From Burkholderia plantarii (GTDB taxonomy: Bacteria > Pseudomonadota > Gammaproteobacteria > Burkholderiales > Burkholderiaceae), in NCBI RefSeq assembly GCF_001411805.1, contig NZ_CP007214.1, positions 133,363 to 197,362 of the forward strand: a DNA stretch of 64,000 nucleotides, in the 5' to 3' direction. The position numbers were made by a program, and so were the translations under genes. This document shows positions 27,570 to 36,716 of the stretch, in pieces. How positions within the stretch are numbered: position 1 is the stretch's first letter; each line of letters begins with the position of its first letter. The notes beneath the pieces are model-generated. The model was not told the origin of the DNA and made no database searches. It worked only from the letters and a program-made list of their open reading frames with translations.

Positions 27570-28013
27570 TCAGGGTTGCAGCTTCCAGTTCAGGAGGGTA
27601 AATGGGGTCTCCGAATCAGGGTGATGTTCGAATACGCCCAAGACCGGCGCACCGATCGTCACGGTCTGGGCAGGGTCACCTAGTAGATTCCCTAGCATCC
27701 GGATATTGCCGGCTTGCGGCAGCTCGACGAGCACCACGAGATACGGCAAAGTGTTCGCGAGCGCCGGATGAGACGGATGCCACACGCGCTCCCAACTGAA
27801 GATGTTCGCTTGGGGAGCAACCTCTTCCCAGGCTGGGTCGAACTCGCGGCAAGCATGACAAATCCACTCGGGCCCGAACTGCCAGGTCCGGCAATGCGCG
27901 CAACGTTGCACGAGCAGCTTCTCCTGGCGCAGGCCTTCCCAGTACGGTGCCGAGATACCGTCGACCTCTGGAACTGGCACCGGCAAGCCGGTCGGAAGAT
28001 GGAACTCGCTCAT
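27570..28013 (-). CDS. Zn-ribbon OB-fold protein (DUF35)
   Basis: This 147-aa protein has an N-terminal zinc ribbon (CAHCRTWQFGPEWICHACRE, four Cys) and a C-terminal OB fold. DUF35 proteins form complexes with thiolase-fold enzymes, for example with SCP-x type thiolases or aldolases. Its start overlaps the preceding thiolase gene by 4 bases, which supports a complex between the two products. It is the last gene of the Rieske-CoA operon. Confidence 0.9.
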   Translation of the reverse strand: MSEFHLPTGLPVPVPEVDGISAPYWEGLRQEKLLVQRCAHCRTWQFGPEWICHACREFDPAWEEVAPQANIFSWERVWHPSHPALANTLPYLVVLVELPQAGNIRMLGNLLGDPAQTVTIGAPVLGVFEHHPDSETPFTLLNWKLQP

Positions 28014-29194
28014 AGGGCCGCCTCCGAACCAAAAATCAGACTGCTTGCGGGCGACACCATCGGACCACCGATGACCAGTGCGATGTCTTTGTTTCGCGCT
28101 TGGCTGGTCGATTCGCCACGCACCTGCCTGACTGCCTCGATGACGAGCTCGAAGCCTTGCAGATAGACCTCACCGAGATTACCGCCACTGGTGTTCAACG
28201 GAAGCTTGCCAGCCGGCGCGCTGAGATTTTCTAGCGTCATGAAGTCGTTGATTTCGTCCGGCTTGAATAATCCGTGCTCGCACAGGGACATCACGACGCC
28301 CCCCGTAAAGTTCTCGTACGCCTGTACCGAACCGACATCCGAAGGCCCGACTTTGGCCATCGCGAAAAGGTCGCTGGCGACTGACCGATAGTTTGCGGAC
28401 GCGTAGACGGGGGCATTGTGCGGAACAGCGCCAGCACGCCACTCGGCACCGCTCGCTGCGCCCAGGAGGTAGACCGGCGGCCGGGCGAAATCCCGGGCAT
28501 TGTCGGCCGCAACCAGAATCAGGGCTGCAGCGCCGTCGTTCTCCATGCAGCAGTCGAAGAGACGGAACGGCTCGACGATCCACCGCGAGTCGTCGTACGC
28601 ATCGGAGGTCAGCGGCCTCCCGTACATGACCGCACGAGGATTCGCTTGGGCGTGGAAGTTCGAGGCGAGTGCCACTGCACGCATCGCGTCGCGTTCGACG
28701 CGATGCTCATGCATGAAGCGCTGAACGCGAAGTGCGAACTTCTGGGGTGGCGCCAGGACCCCGTAGGGCATCTGATAGGCCATGTCGCCAGCGACCGTTG
28801 TGCGTGGGGCTGCCTTCCCGAAGCGACCAAACTGACCTTGAGCGAGTCCCCGGTACACCACCACGCAATTCGCCATCCCCGCGTTGATAGCGGCCGCCCC
28901 GTTCGCCACGGCGGCGGCGCAGCCCCCCCCGCCGCCCCCCCACTGCAAGGTGGTGGCCCGCATGCGCTTGACGCCCAGCGCGGTGGCCAGCCGAACCGCA
29001 TCGTTTCGGTCTTCACCAAAGGAGGCGAACCCATCGATGTCGGAAGGGTCGATGCCAGCGTCACGACAGGCAGCCAGGACGGCTTGCAAGACGAGCTTGA
29101 ACTCGGGGTGCGGCGAGCGGCCGAACTTGAAGTATTCGCTCTCTCCAACCCCGACTACCGCGCCCCGGCCACGAAGTGTTCGCTCATCGCTCAT
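28010..29194 (-). CDS. Thiolase-fold protein (SCP-x/lipid-transfer type)
   Basis: This 394-aa thiolase-superfamily protein has an N-terminal GVGESEY segment, a QWGGGGGGCAAAVANGAAAI helix start, and ENFTGGVVMSLCEHGLF and LNTSGGNLGEVYLQGF blocks seen in SCP-x-like thiolases. Members cleave beta-ketoacyl-CoA or act as retro-aldolases with DUF35 partners. It overlaps both neighbours by 4 bases (CoA-transferase upstream, DUF35 downstream). The glycine run is encoded by an 8-C tract and a 7-C tract on the plus strand (28923-28941), a slippage-prone sequence. Confidence 0.87.
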   Translation of the reverse strand: MSDERTLRGRGAVVGVGESEYFKFGRSPHPEFKLVLQAVLAACRDAGIDPSDIDGFASFGEDRNDAVRLATALGVKRMRATTLQWGGGGGGCAAAVANGAAAINAGMANCVVVYRGLAQGQFGRFGKAAPRTTVAGDMAYQMPYGVLAPPQKFALRVQRFMHEHRVERDAMRAVALASNFHAQANPRAVMYGRPLTSDAYDDSRWIVEPFRLFDCCMENDGAAALILVAADNARDFARPPVYLLGAASGAEWRAGAVPHNAPVYASANYRSVASDLFAMAKVGPSDVGSVQAYENFTGGVVMSLCEHGLFKPDEINDFMTLENLSAPAGKLPLNTSGGNLGEVYLQGFELVIEAVRQVRGESTSQARNKDIALVIGGPMVSPASSLIFGSEAAL

Positions 29195-30501
29195 GTTGCT
29201 GCCTCGGCGCGATGCGCCGACGCAGCAGCGTCCTTGCCCGCGAAACTGTAGACCGCGCCCCGGTCGAGCAAGTCGAATGCCGCATCGACGTCATACCCCA
29301 GGACCTCGGTCAACACATTGAAGCTGTGCTCACCGATTCGAGGTGCCGGTCGCGGGTCATCGACAGGCGTTTCGCTGAAGCGGAACGGCAGCGAAACGTT
29401 CGGCAACCAGCCGAGGTCAGGATGCGCTACCCGGGTTACCAGCTTGCGCTCCTGGGCCTCGGCCGACCGGATAGCCTCTCCGACAGAGCGCACTTCACCG
29501 CAAGGAATCGACGCCGCGCGCATACGTTGCTGCCAGTGCGACCACGTGAACTTCGCGAAAGCCTCGTCGAGCACCTTGAACAGTTCCGCCCGGCGGGCGA
29601 TGCGGCCGTTGCGGTCCGCGAGCACCGGGTCATTGGCGAGTTCGGGCATTTCCAGCACCTGGTTCGCCAGACGGTGGAAAATCTTGTTGTTGCCGCAGTT
29701 GATGTAGAACGACTTGTCGGCGGCCTTGAATACGCCGGACGGACACGTATCGGGACTCGTGTTGCCGTGGCGCTGAGGCTCGACGCCGGTGAACACATGC
29801 TGCAGCGTTGCATACCCGGTCATCAGCACCGCATTGTCAAACAGCGAGACCTCGACGGCCTGGCCTTTGCCCGTGCGCTCACGAGCGACGAGCGCGGCGA
29901 GCATCGCATTGCTGGCCATCATGGCCGTGCTGATGTCCATGACGGGCGAAAGCGCGCGGACGCCCTGGCGGTCGGGGTAGCCATTCATCGAAACGAAGCC
30001 GCTTTCTGCCTGGGCGATGGGGTCGAAGCCGAGACGGTCTGCGAAGGCGCCTTCACGACCATACGCCGACACCGAGCAGTAGATGACCTCGAGGTTGGTC
30101 TCGCGAATTGTCTTGTAGTCCAACCCCAGACGCTCCATCACGCCGGTCGAGAAGTTCTCCGCGACGACGTCGGCAGATGCAATGAGCTCCCGAGCGATCC
30201 GGCGCCCATCCTCCGACTTCAGGTCGAGCGCGATGCTTCGCTTGTTCCGATTCGACCAGAGATACGGCGCGCCGATGCTTTCGTCTTCTGGGTGAGCCGG
30301 CGGGTAGTATCTGAATTCGTCACCACGCACGGGTGCCTCGATTTTGATGACGTCGGCCCCCATGTCGGCAAGCATCATCGTGGCAAACGGCCCGGCGATG
30401 AAGTGCGTGAAATCCACCACTCGAATCCCGGCCAGCGCTTTGGGAGCATCCTTGGGCCGCGGTTGGTGTAGAGGGAACTCTTCGGCGAACGTCGAGGACA
30501 T
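29191..30501 (-). CDS. CaiB/BaiF-family CoA-transferase
   Basis: This 436-aa class III CoA-transferase moves CoA between carboxylic acids. GIRVVDFTHFIAGPFATMML and ADMGADVIKIE are the family N-terminal signature, and the Asp nucleophile lies in the FDP/SPVMDIS region. ATG 30501 is set by GGAGATTTC just upstream; the open frame further upstream is spurious. The stop overlaps the thiolase start. In this operon it probably activates the acid formed after oxygenation so that the thiolase/DUF35 pair can cleave it. Confidence 0.9.
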   Translation of the reverse strand: MSSTFAEEFPLHQPRPKDAPKALAGIRVVDFTHFIAGPFATMMLADMGADVIKIEAPVRGDEFRYYPPAHPEDESIGAPYLWSNRNKRSIALDLKSEDGRRIARELIASADVVAENFSTGVMERLGLDYKTIRETNLEVIYCSVSAYGREGAFADRLGFDPIAQAESGFVSMNGYPDRQGVRALSPVMDISTAMMASNAMLAALVARERTGKGQAVEVSLFDNAVLMTGYATLQHVFTGVEPQRHGNTSPDTCPSGVFKAADKSFYINCGNNKIFHRLANQVLEMPELANDPVLADRNGRIARRAELFKVLDEAFAKFTWSHWQQRMRAASIPCGEVRSVGEAIRSAEAQERKLVTRVAHPDLGWLPNVSLPFRFSETPVDDPRPAPRIGEHSFNVLTEVLGYDVDAAFDLLDRGAVYSFAGKDAAASAHRAEAAT

Positions 30502-30560
30502 GAAATCTCCTATATTCCAGTTCGCGTTCATCCGAACGCGCGGCTTCTCAGCCGTTTTAT

Positions 30561-31523
30561 TTACAGGTCCAGCACCAGCGTCTTCGACGTCGCGCCCGAG
30601 CAGCACACCATGACCGCCGTATTGCTCGCCTTCTCTTGGTCGGTCAGGAAGTCGTCGCGGTGATCCGGGACGCCGTCGATGACGCCAGTTCGGCAAGTCC
30701 CGCACACACCCGAGCAGCAGGCGTACTGGACGTCCACACCCTGGTCGAGCAGTGCCTCGAGGATGGTCTTGCCAGGTTGGACCGGGATACGCTTCCCGCT
30801 CTTCTGCAGAACGACGTCAAACCCACCTCCGGTAGCCGAGTCGCTGGCCGCGGCGAATCGCTCGAAGTGCACCTGCTCCTGCGGCAGGTCCGCACACGAG
30901 GCGATGAAGTCATCGACCATGCCGCGAGGGCCGCAGCAGTAGAAGTGCGTTCCGGTAGGCGCGTCCGCCACGAGGCGTCGAATGTCCACGCGGCCGCCAT
31001 CGCTTTCGAGATGCAACTTGACCCGGCTGTCGGATTCGGGGAGGCGCGCGAGCTCATCGACGTATGCGGCGCGCGCGCGGTGGCGGGCCGCGAGGTGCAA
31101 CTGCCACTTTGCACCCAGGCGCTCGAGTCGACGAATCATCGACACCACCGGCGTGATGCCGATACCACCGCAAATGAACACCGAGTTCTCTGCCTGCTCG
31201 TTCAGCGGAAAGTCGTTGAGCGGAGCGGAGATGGTGAAGCGGTCTCCTACGCGGGGAGTCTTGTGCATCCACGCGGAACCACCACGTCCCGAAGCCTCAC
31301 GCTGAACCGCGACGACGTATCGATGACGCTCGTGCGGGTCGTTGAGGAGCGAATAGCTCCGTACCCGATTCTCGGGAAGGTGCAGGTCGATGTGCGCGCC
31401 GGCCTCGAATGCCGGCAGCATGGGCATATCGATCGGGCGGAACTCAAAGGATGCGACGTCATCCGCTTCGAGACGGATTTGAACGAGACGGACGTCGATT
31501 CGCTCGGCGTTAGGCTGGGACAT
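30561..31523 (-). CDS. PDR/VanB-family reductase for Rieske oxygenase
   Basis: This 320-aa reductase has FMN motif RSYSLLND, NAD motif CGGIGITPVVSMIRRL, and a C-terminal [2Fe-2S] ferredoxin domain (CCSGVCGTCRTGV with a further Cys in VMVCCSG). It donates electrons to the Rieske oxygenase encoded 27 bases upstream. Length and domain order are normal for phthalate dioxygenase reductases. Confidence 0.92.
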   Translation of the reverse strand: MSQPNAERIDVRLVQIRLEADDVASFEFRPIDMPMLPAFEAGAHIDLHLPENRVRSYSLLNDPHERHRYVVAVQREASGRGGSAWMHKTPRVGDRFTISAPLNDFPLNEQAENSVFICGGIGITPVVSMIRRLERLGAKWQLHLAARHRARAAYVDELARLPESDSRVKLHLESDGGRVDIRRLVADAPTGTHFYCCGPRGMVDDFIASCADLPQEQVHFERFAAASDSATGGGFDVVLQKSGKRIPVQPGKTILEALLDQGVDVQYACCSGVCGTCRTGVIDGVPDHRDDFLTDQEKASNTAVMVCCSGATSKTLVLDL

Positions 31524-31550
31524 GGTGATTTTGCTGTATGCGTTCGACGA

Positions 31551-32873
31551 TCAGGGCGTGTATCCGAAGTCGGTACCGAGCCGAGCCTTCATGAATTCCG
31601 CGCCGTCCGTGGTCCACGAAGAGCCGGCTGGCATCGTGAGCGAGACAGCACGAACCATCCACAGCTGCGGGTTGTCGAGGGCGACGGGTGACCTCCGGTC
31701 GGCTGCGAGCTTGCGGACGTTCTCGAGCAGCAGGCGGCGAGTCATTGCGATACCGGTATCGCTGATGCCCAGGTTTTCCTTGCGCCGGTCGTAGATGGGC
31801 GAGACGCCAGACTGGCATGCTGCGTCTTGAACCCAGAGGCCGGGGAGGCCCGAGAACCACGTCTTGGTCTGAGCGTCGTAGTTGAACAGGAAGCCCGATG
31901 CGAGATTGAACTTCGTCCAATACTTGGCATACGGCTGCGAAACCGGGCGCGGCTCGAAGGCGTCCTTGCTGGCGTGACCCGTTTCGCGACCACCGTAGCC
32001 TTCCTCGAACACCTTGCGCGACTTCTCGTACAGCGGCGCCGCCGGCGTGTAGGAGAACATCAGGCAGAGTGTGTTCTCGTCGTCGATGGGCACCCATGCG
32101 TGGCCGCTGAGCTCGGGGTACTTCGACTGCGGCGGAACCAGCGTGTAGAACGGGAACAGGAACTGGTTCACACGCCAGTAGTGGTTCTTCTCGTCGAGAA
32201 CACGACGCGACGCGATGCTGATGCCGAAATCCCGCCGCTGACATTCGAACACCGGCCGCAGGTCTCTCTTCGACGTCCAGTCATTGATGGAGCCCTGCGA
32301 ATCGATACGGCCGTGAAGAATCGCGGCGTGCGCCGAGTCGATTTCGCCTTCGACGGCCTGCAGCCAGTTGCACTCCTGGACGCGGAAGCTGAAATGCACG
32401 TTCTCCAGCGGGACCATGTTCCACTCAAGGTCCGGCAGCGGCGGCAGCGCATCACGCGGCTCTTCGCCCATGTATGCCCAGACGATGCCGTTACGTTCCT
32501 GGCACGGATAGTTCTTGATGCGGACTTTTTCCTTCAGGCGGCTCTCTTCGGGCTCGGCCGGCGTATCGAGCACCTTCCCATCCACGGCGAACTGCCAGCC
32601 GTGGTACACGCAGCGCAAACCGCACTTTTCATTGCGACCGAAGACAAGCGGCGCGCCGCGGTGCGGGCACACATGGTCGATAAGCCCCACGCGGCCTTCG
32701 CTGTCGCGAAACGCCAGCAAATCCTCCCCGAGCAACCGCACGCGCTGCGGCTCGCCGTCAACGGCCAGGTCCGACGAGGGCAAGAACGGCAGCCAGAAGA
32801 GGCGCATGAACTGACCGGTGGGAGTACCTGCGCCGACGCGAACCAGCGCTTCGTTATCTTCATGAGAAAGCAC
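31551..32873 (-). CDS. Rieske oxygenase, phthalate-dioxygenase type
   Basis: This 440-aa terminal oxygenase has Rieske ligands Cys69/His71 (CPHRGAPL) and Cys88/His91 (CVYHGW) and a mononuclear iron region EGEIDSAHAAILH. It belongs to the homo-oligomeric phthalate dioxygenase/phenoxybenzoate dioxygenase class that uses a PDR-type reductase, which is encoded next. It is the first gene of the leftward catabolic operon; a perfect palindrome at 32891-32913 lies just upstream. The substrate is unknown. Confidence 0.9.
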   Translation of the reverse strand: MLSHEDNEALVRVGAGTPTGQFMRLFWLPFLPSSDLAVDGEPQRVRLLGEDLLAFRDSEGRVGLIDHVCPHRGAPLVFGRNEKCGLRCVYHGWQFAVDGKVLDTPAEPEESRLKEKVRIKNYPCQERNGIVWAYMGEEPRDALPPLPDLEWNMVPLENVHFSFRVQECNWLQAVEGEIDSAHAAILHGRIDSQGSINDWTSKRDLRPVFECQRRDFGISIASRRVLDEKNHYWRVNQFLFPFYTLVPPQSKYPELSGHAWVPIDDENTLCLMFSYTPAAPLYEKSRKVFEEGYGGRETGHASKDAFEPRPVSQPYAKYWTKFNLASGFLFNYDAQTKTWFSGLPGLWVQDAACQSGVSPIYDRRKENLGISDTGIAMTRRLLLENVRKLAADRRSPVALDNPQLWMVRAVSLTMPAGSSWTTDGAEFMKARLGTDFGYTP

Positions 32874-32890
32874 TATGGGGCTCCATATTC

Positions 32891-32913
32891 ATAAATTGGT
32901 GGGGCCAATTTAT
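32891..32913. promoter_or_regulatory. Perfect 9-5-9 palindrome before Rieske operon
   Basis: ATAAATTGG (32891-32899), spacer TGGGG, CCAATTTAT (32905-32913) lie 18 bases upstream of the Rieske ATG. Perfect 9-bp arms in a promoter-proximal position indicate a repressor operator. The inner TTGG/CCAA matches the sites at 25387-25412. Confidence 0.65.
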
Positions 32914-33189
32914 AGCAATCAACTTGCAAAGGTCAACAGCTTTCAGGTGATGAAGCTCAGCTTTGGCCTAGGCAGGCATCTCCGGCATGATGCTTAAAAA
33001 CATCCATATACACCTGATTTAAAAGGAAATATCGTTTTTACCGAACCACGTTCTCGGCCGTCGCTAGGGATTTCCCGAACTTGGTTGGGTTTCCGAAAAA
33101 AACTATATTTGCACCTACCAGATTGGTCCAACCACGTAAAAATCCCTCCTTGAGAACACGTGTCCCTGCCACCGCGAACAACCATCGAC

Positions 33190-34024
33190 GCGGCTATCGA
33201 AGACAGCCGTCCCTCGCTGCATACGTTTCGGCACCGTTGGTATCGGATGCCATCCTGCGACTCGATGGAGCACTCGGTCTTCCCGGGTGGAAGTGGCCGT
33301 TTCTGTTGGAGGGCTTTCCAGCAGTGATGCTCGGCGTGTTCGGGATTTTCCATCTCACCGACCGGCCAGAGCAGGCAAAGTGGCTCTCGCGGGATGAGAA
33401 GGCGTGGCTCGCTAACGAGCTCGAAATCTCGCGCACGAAGAAGTCACCGACCAAGAAGTTGAATACGCTAGAGGCGCTGCGCCAGCCTGTCCTTTGGGAG
33501 CTCATCCAGGGTTACGTGGGTATCTTCTGCGGTAATGAAACAGTCGGAGGCTGCTTAGCGCAAATCCTGCACGTCTACGGCGTGCCGCTCATTCTTATCA
33601 ACCTGGTAGCGGAGGTCTCGCCACTTGCCGGCATGATGGGTATGGCGATTCTGTTGCGCCGTTCCGACCGTCGGAAGGAGCGAATATGGCACACCGTCGG
33701 ATGCACGCTTATTGCGGCGCTCGGGTATGGGACTGTCGCCGCATCCGGCAGCCTGTCGACGGCGCTCATCGGCTTCGTGCTCGCCAACATCGGCGTCTAT
33801 GCATCGTTGGCCATCTTCTGGTCGATTCGCAGACCTACCTTCCACAGCAGATTCGACCCGCCGTGATTGCTGTCATCAGTTCGTTCGGGGCAATCTTCGA
33901 GAGGTGGGGAGCGCCTTTGTTTATAGGACGTGTACAGCGACAAACCCACCGCCTGTCCCCCAGCATGATCGTCGTTGCGGTGCTTTTCCTTCTATCTTCC
34001 GTCTGCGTTTTATTCGCTGGATAA
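33190..34024 (+). pseudogene. MFS transporter remnant, truncated and frameshifted
   Basis: From about 33220 the translation (LDGALGLPGWKWPFLLEGFPAVMLG...) follows the middle of the ACS-family carrier encoded at 19248-20582. The N-terminal five or six membrane helices are missing. Near 33826 one C is lost (SIPQTYLP becomes SIRRPTF), and the C-terminal helices continue in another frame to 34024. Two independent lesions make it a clear pseudogene. Confidence 0.85.
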
Positions 34025-34056
34025 CGACTCGCCAGACAAGCTGGCAAGGAGGCTCA

Positions 34057-35139
34057 ATGAGTCAAGCAGGACCTCTGAATGGATTGAAGGTTGTCGAGTT
34101 TGGCGCAATTGGCCCGGTGCCGTTCTGCGCGATGCTTCTCGCTGACATGGGTGCCGATGTGGTTCAAATCACCCGCCCGAATGTGACTGCCTCCGAAAGC
34201 GATTTCATCCAACGCGGCCGCCGGTTCGTTTCGCTCGACCTCAAGAGTCCCGAGAGCAGAGACGAAGCGCTGCGCTTGGTATCGGTCGCTGACGTCGTGC
34301 TTGAGGGCAATCGTCCTGGGGTGATGGAGAAGCTCGGCCTGGGGCCAGACACGTGCCTCGCGCGCAATCCGCGCCTCGTTTATGGCCGAATGACGGGATG
34401 GGGTCAGCAAGGCCCGTTCGCGGCCAGCGCGGGGCACGACATCAACTACATCGCAGTCACTGGTGCCCTCGACGCGATTGGTACGCAAGGGCGCCCGATC
34501 GTACCGCTGAATCTCGTGGGTGACTACGGTGGCGGCTCGATGTTTCTCGCGTTCGGCATCCTGGCAGCATTGCTCGCTGCTCAAGATAGCGGCCAAGGTC
34601 AGGTGATTGATGCCGCCATGGTCGATGGTGCGAGCTACCTCATGTCTCTCTTCTACCGCCTCCGGGCGCAGGGGAAGTGGCGAGGCCCGCGCGCAACGAA
34701 CGAGCTGGATGGCGGTGCGCCTTGGTACGACACTTACAAAACGCTCGACGAAAAGTGGGTTGCGGTTGGGGCCATTGAAGAACCGTTTTGGCAGTTGATG
34801 CTCACGAAGTTGGGAATCGCTCCAGAAGGTTTCCTCTCGAGAAAGGACAGATCCAACTGGCCCGCCATCCGGGTGACGCTGGAGAGGTTGTTCGGCGAGA
34901 AAACGCGCGACGAATGGAGCGCAATTTTCGACGGAACCGATGCATGCGTGAGCCCGGTCTTGACTATGGACGAAGCGCACGAGAACGAACACCTAAAGGC
35001 GAGACACACATTCGTCAAGATCGATGGGATCGTCCGACCCGCGCCAGCTCCTCGTTTCAGCAGTTGTCACCTGGCGCATCTCAGGACCAGCCCGGGCAAA
35101 GTTGAGATTAAATCGTTAATTGGTTCGTGGGGCGATTAG
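34057..35139 (+). CDS. CaiB/BaiF CoA-transferase, AMACR-like
   Basis: This 360-aa family III CoA-transferase/alpha-methylacyl-CoA racemase-like protein has LNGLKVVEFGAIGPVPFCAM, LADMGADVVQI, the Asp within NLVGDYGGGSMFLAFGI, and a C-terminal HxKAR-type motif (EHLKARHTFV). ATG 34057 has AAGGAGG 6 bases upstream. A racemase function (2-methylacyl-CoA epimerisation) fits the length and the GDYGGG motif. It lies downstream of the MFS remnant on the plus strand, divergent from the Rieske operon. Confidence 0.88.
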   Translation: MSQAGPLNGLKVVEFGAIGPVPFCAMLLADMGADVVQITRPNVTASESDFIQRGRRFVSLDLKSPESRDEALRLVSVADVVLEGNRPGVMEKLGLGPDTCLARNPRLVYGRMTGWGQQGPFAASAGHDINYIAVTGALDAIGTQGRPIVPLNLVGDYGGGSMFLAFGILAALLAAQDSGQGQVIDAAMVDGASYLMSLFYRLRAQGKWRGPRATNELDGGAPWYDTYKTLDEKWVAVGAIEEPFWQLMLTKLGIAPEGFLSRKDRSNWPAIRVTLERLFGEKTRDEWSAIFDGTDACVSPVLTMDEAHENEHLKARHTFVKIDGIVRPAPAPRFSSCHLAHLRTSPGKVEIKSLIGSWGD

Positions 35140-35312
35140 TATTATTGTTTCAAAAATGTAATACATCACTGGCACGTCCGCAGCATGGACACTGACCAAG
35201 CCGCGCAAGCAAATGGTAGCTCCGGCTATGACGTAGGCTCGTGATCGATGTGGGAACGTGACGCTGCGCTGGCGCTGTCACGTTGACGGTGGTGGTCGCG
35301 TAAGATGGGCCG

Positions 35313-35540
35313 ATGAAACCAAAATCGCTCTACCACGGCCATCGATTCGCCGCAGCGATCATCAGCCAGGCGGTGCGCTGGTATTTCCGCTTCCAGCTGA
35401 GCCTACGCGACATTGAGGAATTGCTGTTCGAGCGCGGCGTGAGCGTCAGCCACGAGACGATCCGCCGGTGGTGCGACACATTCGGTGCGACCTTCGCTTT
35501 GTCGCAAACACCTCGCCGCACGCTTCTCGACATGGTGTGA
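35313..35540 (+). pseudogene. IS6-family transposase N-terminal fragment
   Basis: The first 62 codons (MKPKSLYHGHRF..., LSLRDIEELLFERGVSVSHE, TIRRWCDTFG) match IS6-family transposases. Similarity then ends and the frame stops at 35540, before the DDE core. It is related to, but clearly diverged from, the complete IS6 transposase at 38039. Confidence 0.8.
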
Positions 35541-35653
35541 ATTGGCCGAGGTCACCCGGAATCCCTCTGCCGCATGATACAGGCAGGTCACGCTCGCCCC
35601 CTTGTGAACATACTCCGCTAACGTGACTGTGCCGCGGGCTCCTGTACGCTAGG

Positions 35654-36697
35654 TCAATGCCGCGAATTTTCCTGCCGGGCGCCGGCCCCCCCATCGACGG
35701 TCAGCATCAACACCGCGTAGGTGGCGAGCCAATGCTCCGCCATGTAGTTGCCGCTGACGTGCGGCAACGCGGCAGCCCCATGCCGGCTCGCCGCTTCGCG
35801 CATCAGCCGCGCGCGCGCGTCGTCCGGGGGCAGCGCGCTCGCGAGCGATCGAAAGCACCAGGCCCGGCTCAGGTTCAGTCCGTTGAGATGGGTGATGCGG
35901 CCATCGGCGTGGTCGCTCACGACGGCAGGGGTGAACAGGCACGATGGCTGGCTTGCCGCCAGACGTGGCAGGAACCGCTCGAACCAGGCGGCGAATTCTC
36001 CGGCGTCCAGGGTGCGCCGCATGCATTCGGCCTCCATCAGGCAGGGGGAAAGGAAATCGTCGAGGCTCGGCTCGCCCCATGCCGGACAGTCCGCATCGTC
36101 GCCATACCACCGCTTCGCCGCCGCAGCCAGCTGGGTCCTGAACGCGGCATCGCCGACGGCGTCCGCATAATCGAGCGCGAGCCGGACGGCGAACGCCGTG
36201 TTGTGATGCGTTCCGGCCCGGTTCGGGTAGGTGGCCTTGGCCAGGAACTCCTCGAAACGCTCCCGGATCAACCGCGCCAACGGCGCCAGCGCCTGCGCCC
36301 AGCCGGAATCGTGGTGCGCGCCGAGTGCCGCGGAAAGCTTGAGCAACCACGCCCAGCCATAAGGCCGCTCGAAGTTTTGCCTCAGCGGGTCGCCGAAGTA
36401 CTCGCATTCCCGTGCGACCTTCGGGGCCGTCAGCGAGGCATCGAACAGCTCACGAATGCGCGGCCCGGCATCAAGGTCGGGAAACTCGCACAGCAGCCGG
36501 GCAAGCAGCCAGTAGCCATGCACGCACGAGTGCCAGTCGAAGCTGCCGAAGAACACCGGATGAAGCTGCCGCGGCGTACCGCTGTCGTCCGGCCCCGACC
36601 ATACGTGGCCCGGACTGCAAGGGTATTCGCGCGTGACGTGGCCAAGCGTCAGGCGGGAGAATTGATCGGCAAGCTCACGGGTCAAACTGGAAGACAT
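35654..36697 (-). CDS. DUF2891-family protein
   Basis: This 347-aa cytoplasmic-looking protein has FFGSFDWHSCVHGYWLL, FERPYGWAWLLKL and SGNYMAEHWLATYAVLML, resembling the DUF2891 family of uncharacterised proteins that look like alpha/alpha toroid enzymes. ATG 36697 (MSSSLTREL) is chosen because upstream codons overlap the preceding gene in a non-conserved frame. It follows a 154-aa ORF by 19 bases and may be in an operon with truncated tldD. No catalytic role is established. Confidence 0.75.
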   Translation of the reverse strand: MSSSLTRELADQFSRLTLGHVTREYPCSPGHVWSGPDDSGTPRQLHPVFFGSFDWHSCVHGYWLLARLLCEFPDLDAGPRIRELFDASLTAPKVARECEYFGDPLRQNFERPYGWAWLLKLSAALGAHHDSGWAQALAPLARLIRERFEEFLAKATYPNRAGTHHNTAFAVRLALDYADAVGDAAFRTQLAAAAKRWYGDDADCPAWGEPSLDDFLSPCLMEAECMRRTLDAGEFAAWFERFLPRLAASQPSCLFTPAVVSDHADGRITHLNGLNLSRAWCFRSLASALPPDDARARLMREAASRHGAAALPHVSGNYMAEHWLATYAVLMLTVDGGAGARQENSRH

Positions 36698-36716
36698 GGG
36701 TGTGGTTCCAATCGAA

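Noticed and set aside
29176..30471. Long rightward open frames opposite the CoA-transferase, oxygenase and reductase genes
   Set aside because: No ribosome binding sites or domains; the opposite strand carries recognised, tightly coupled genes.
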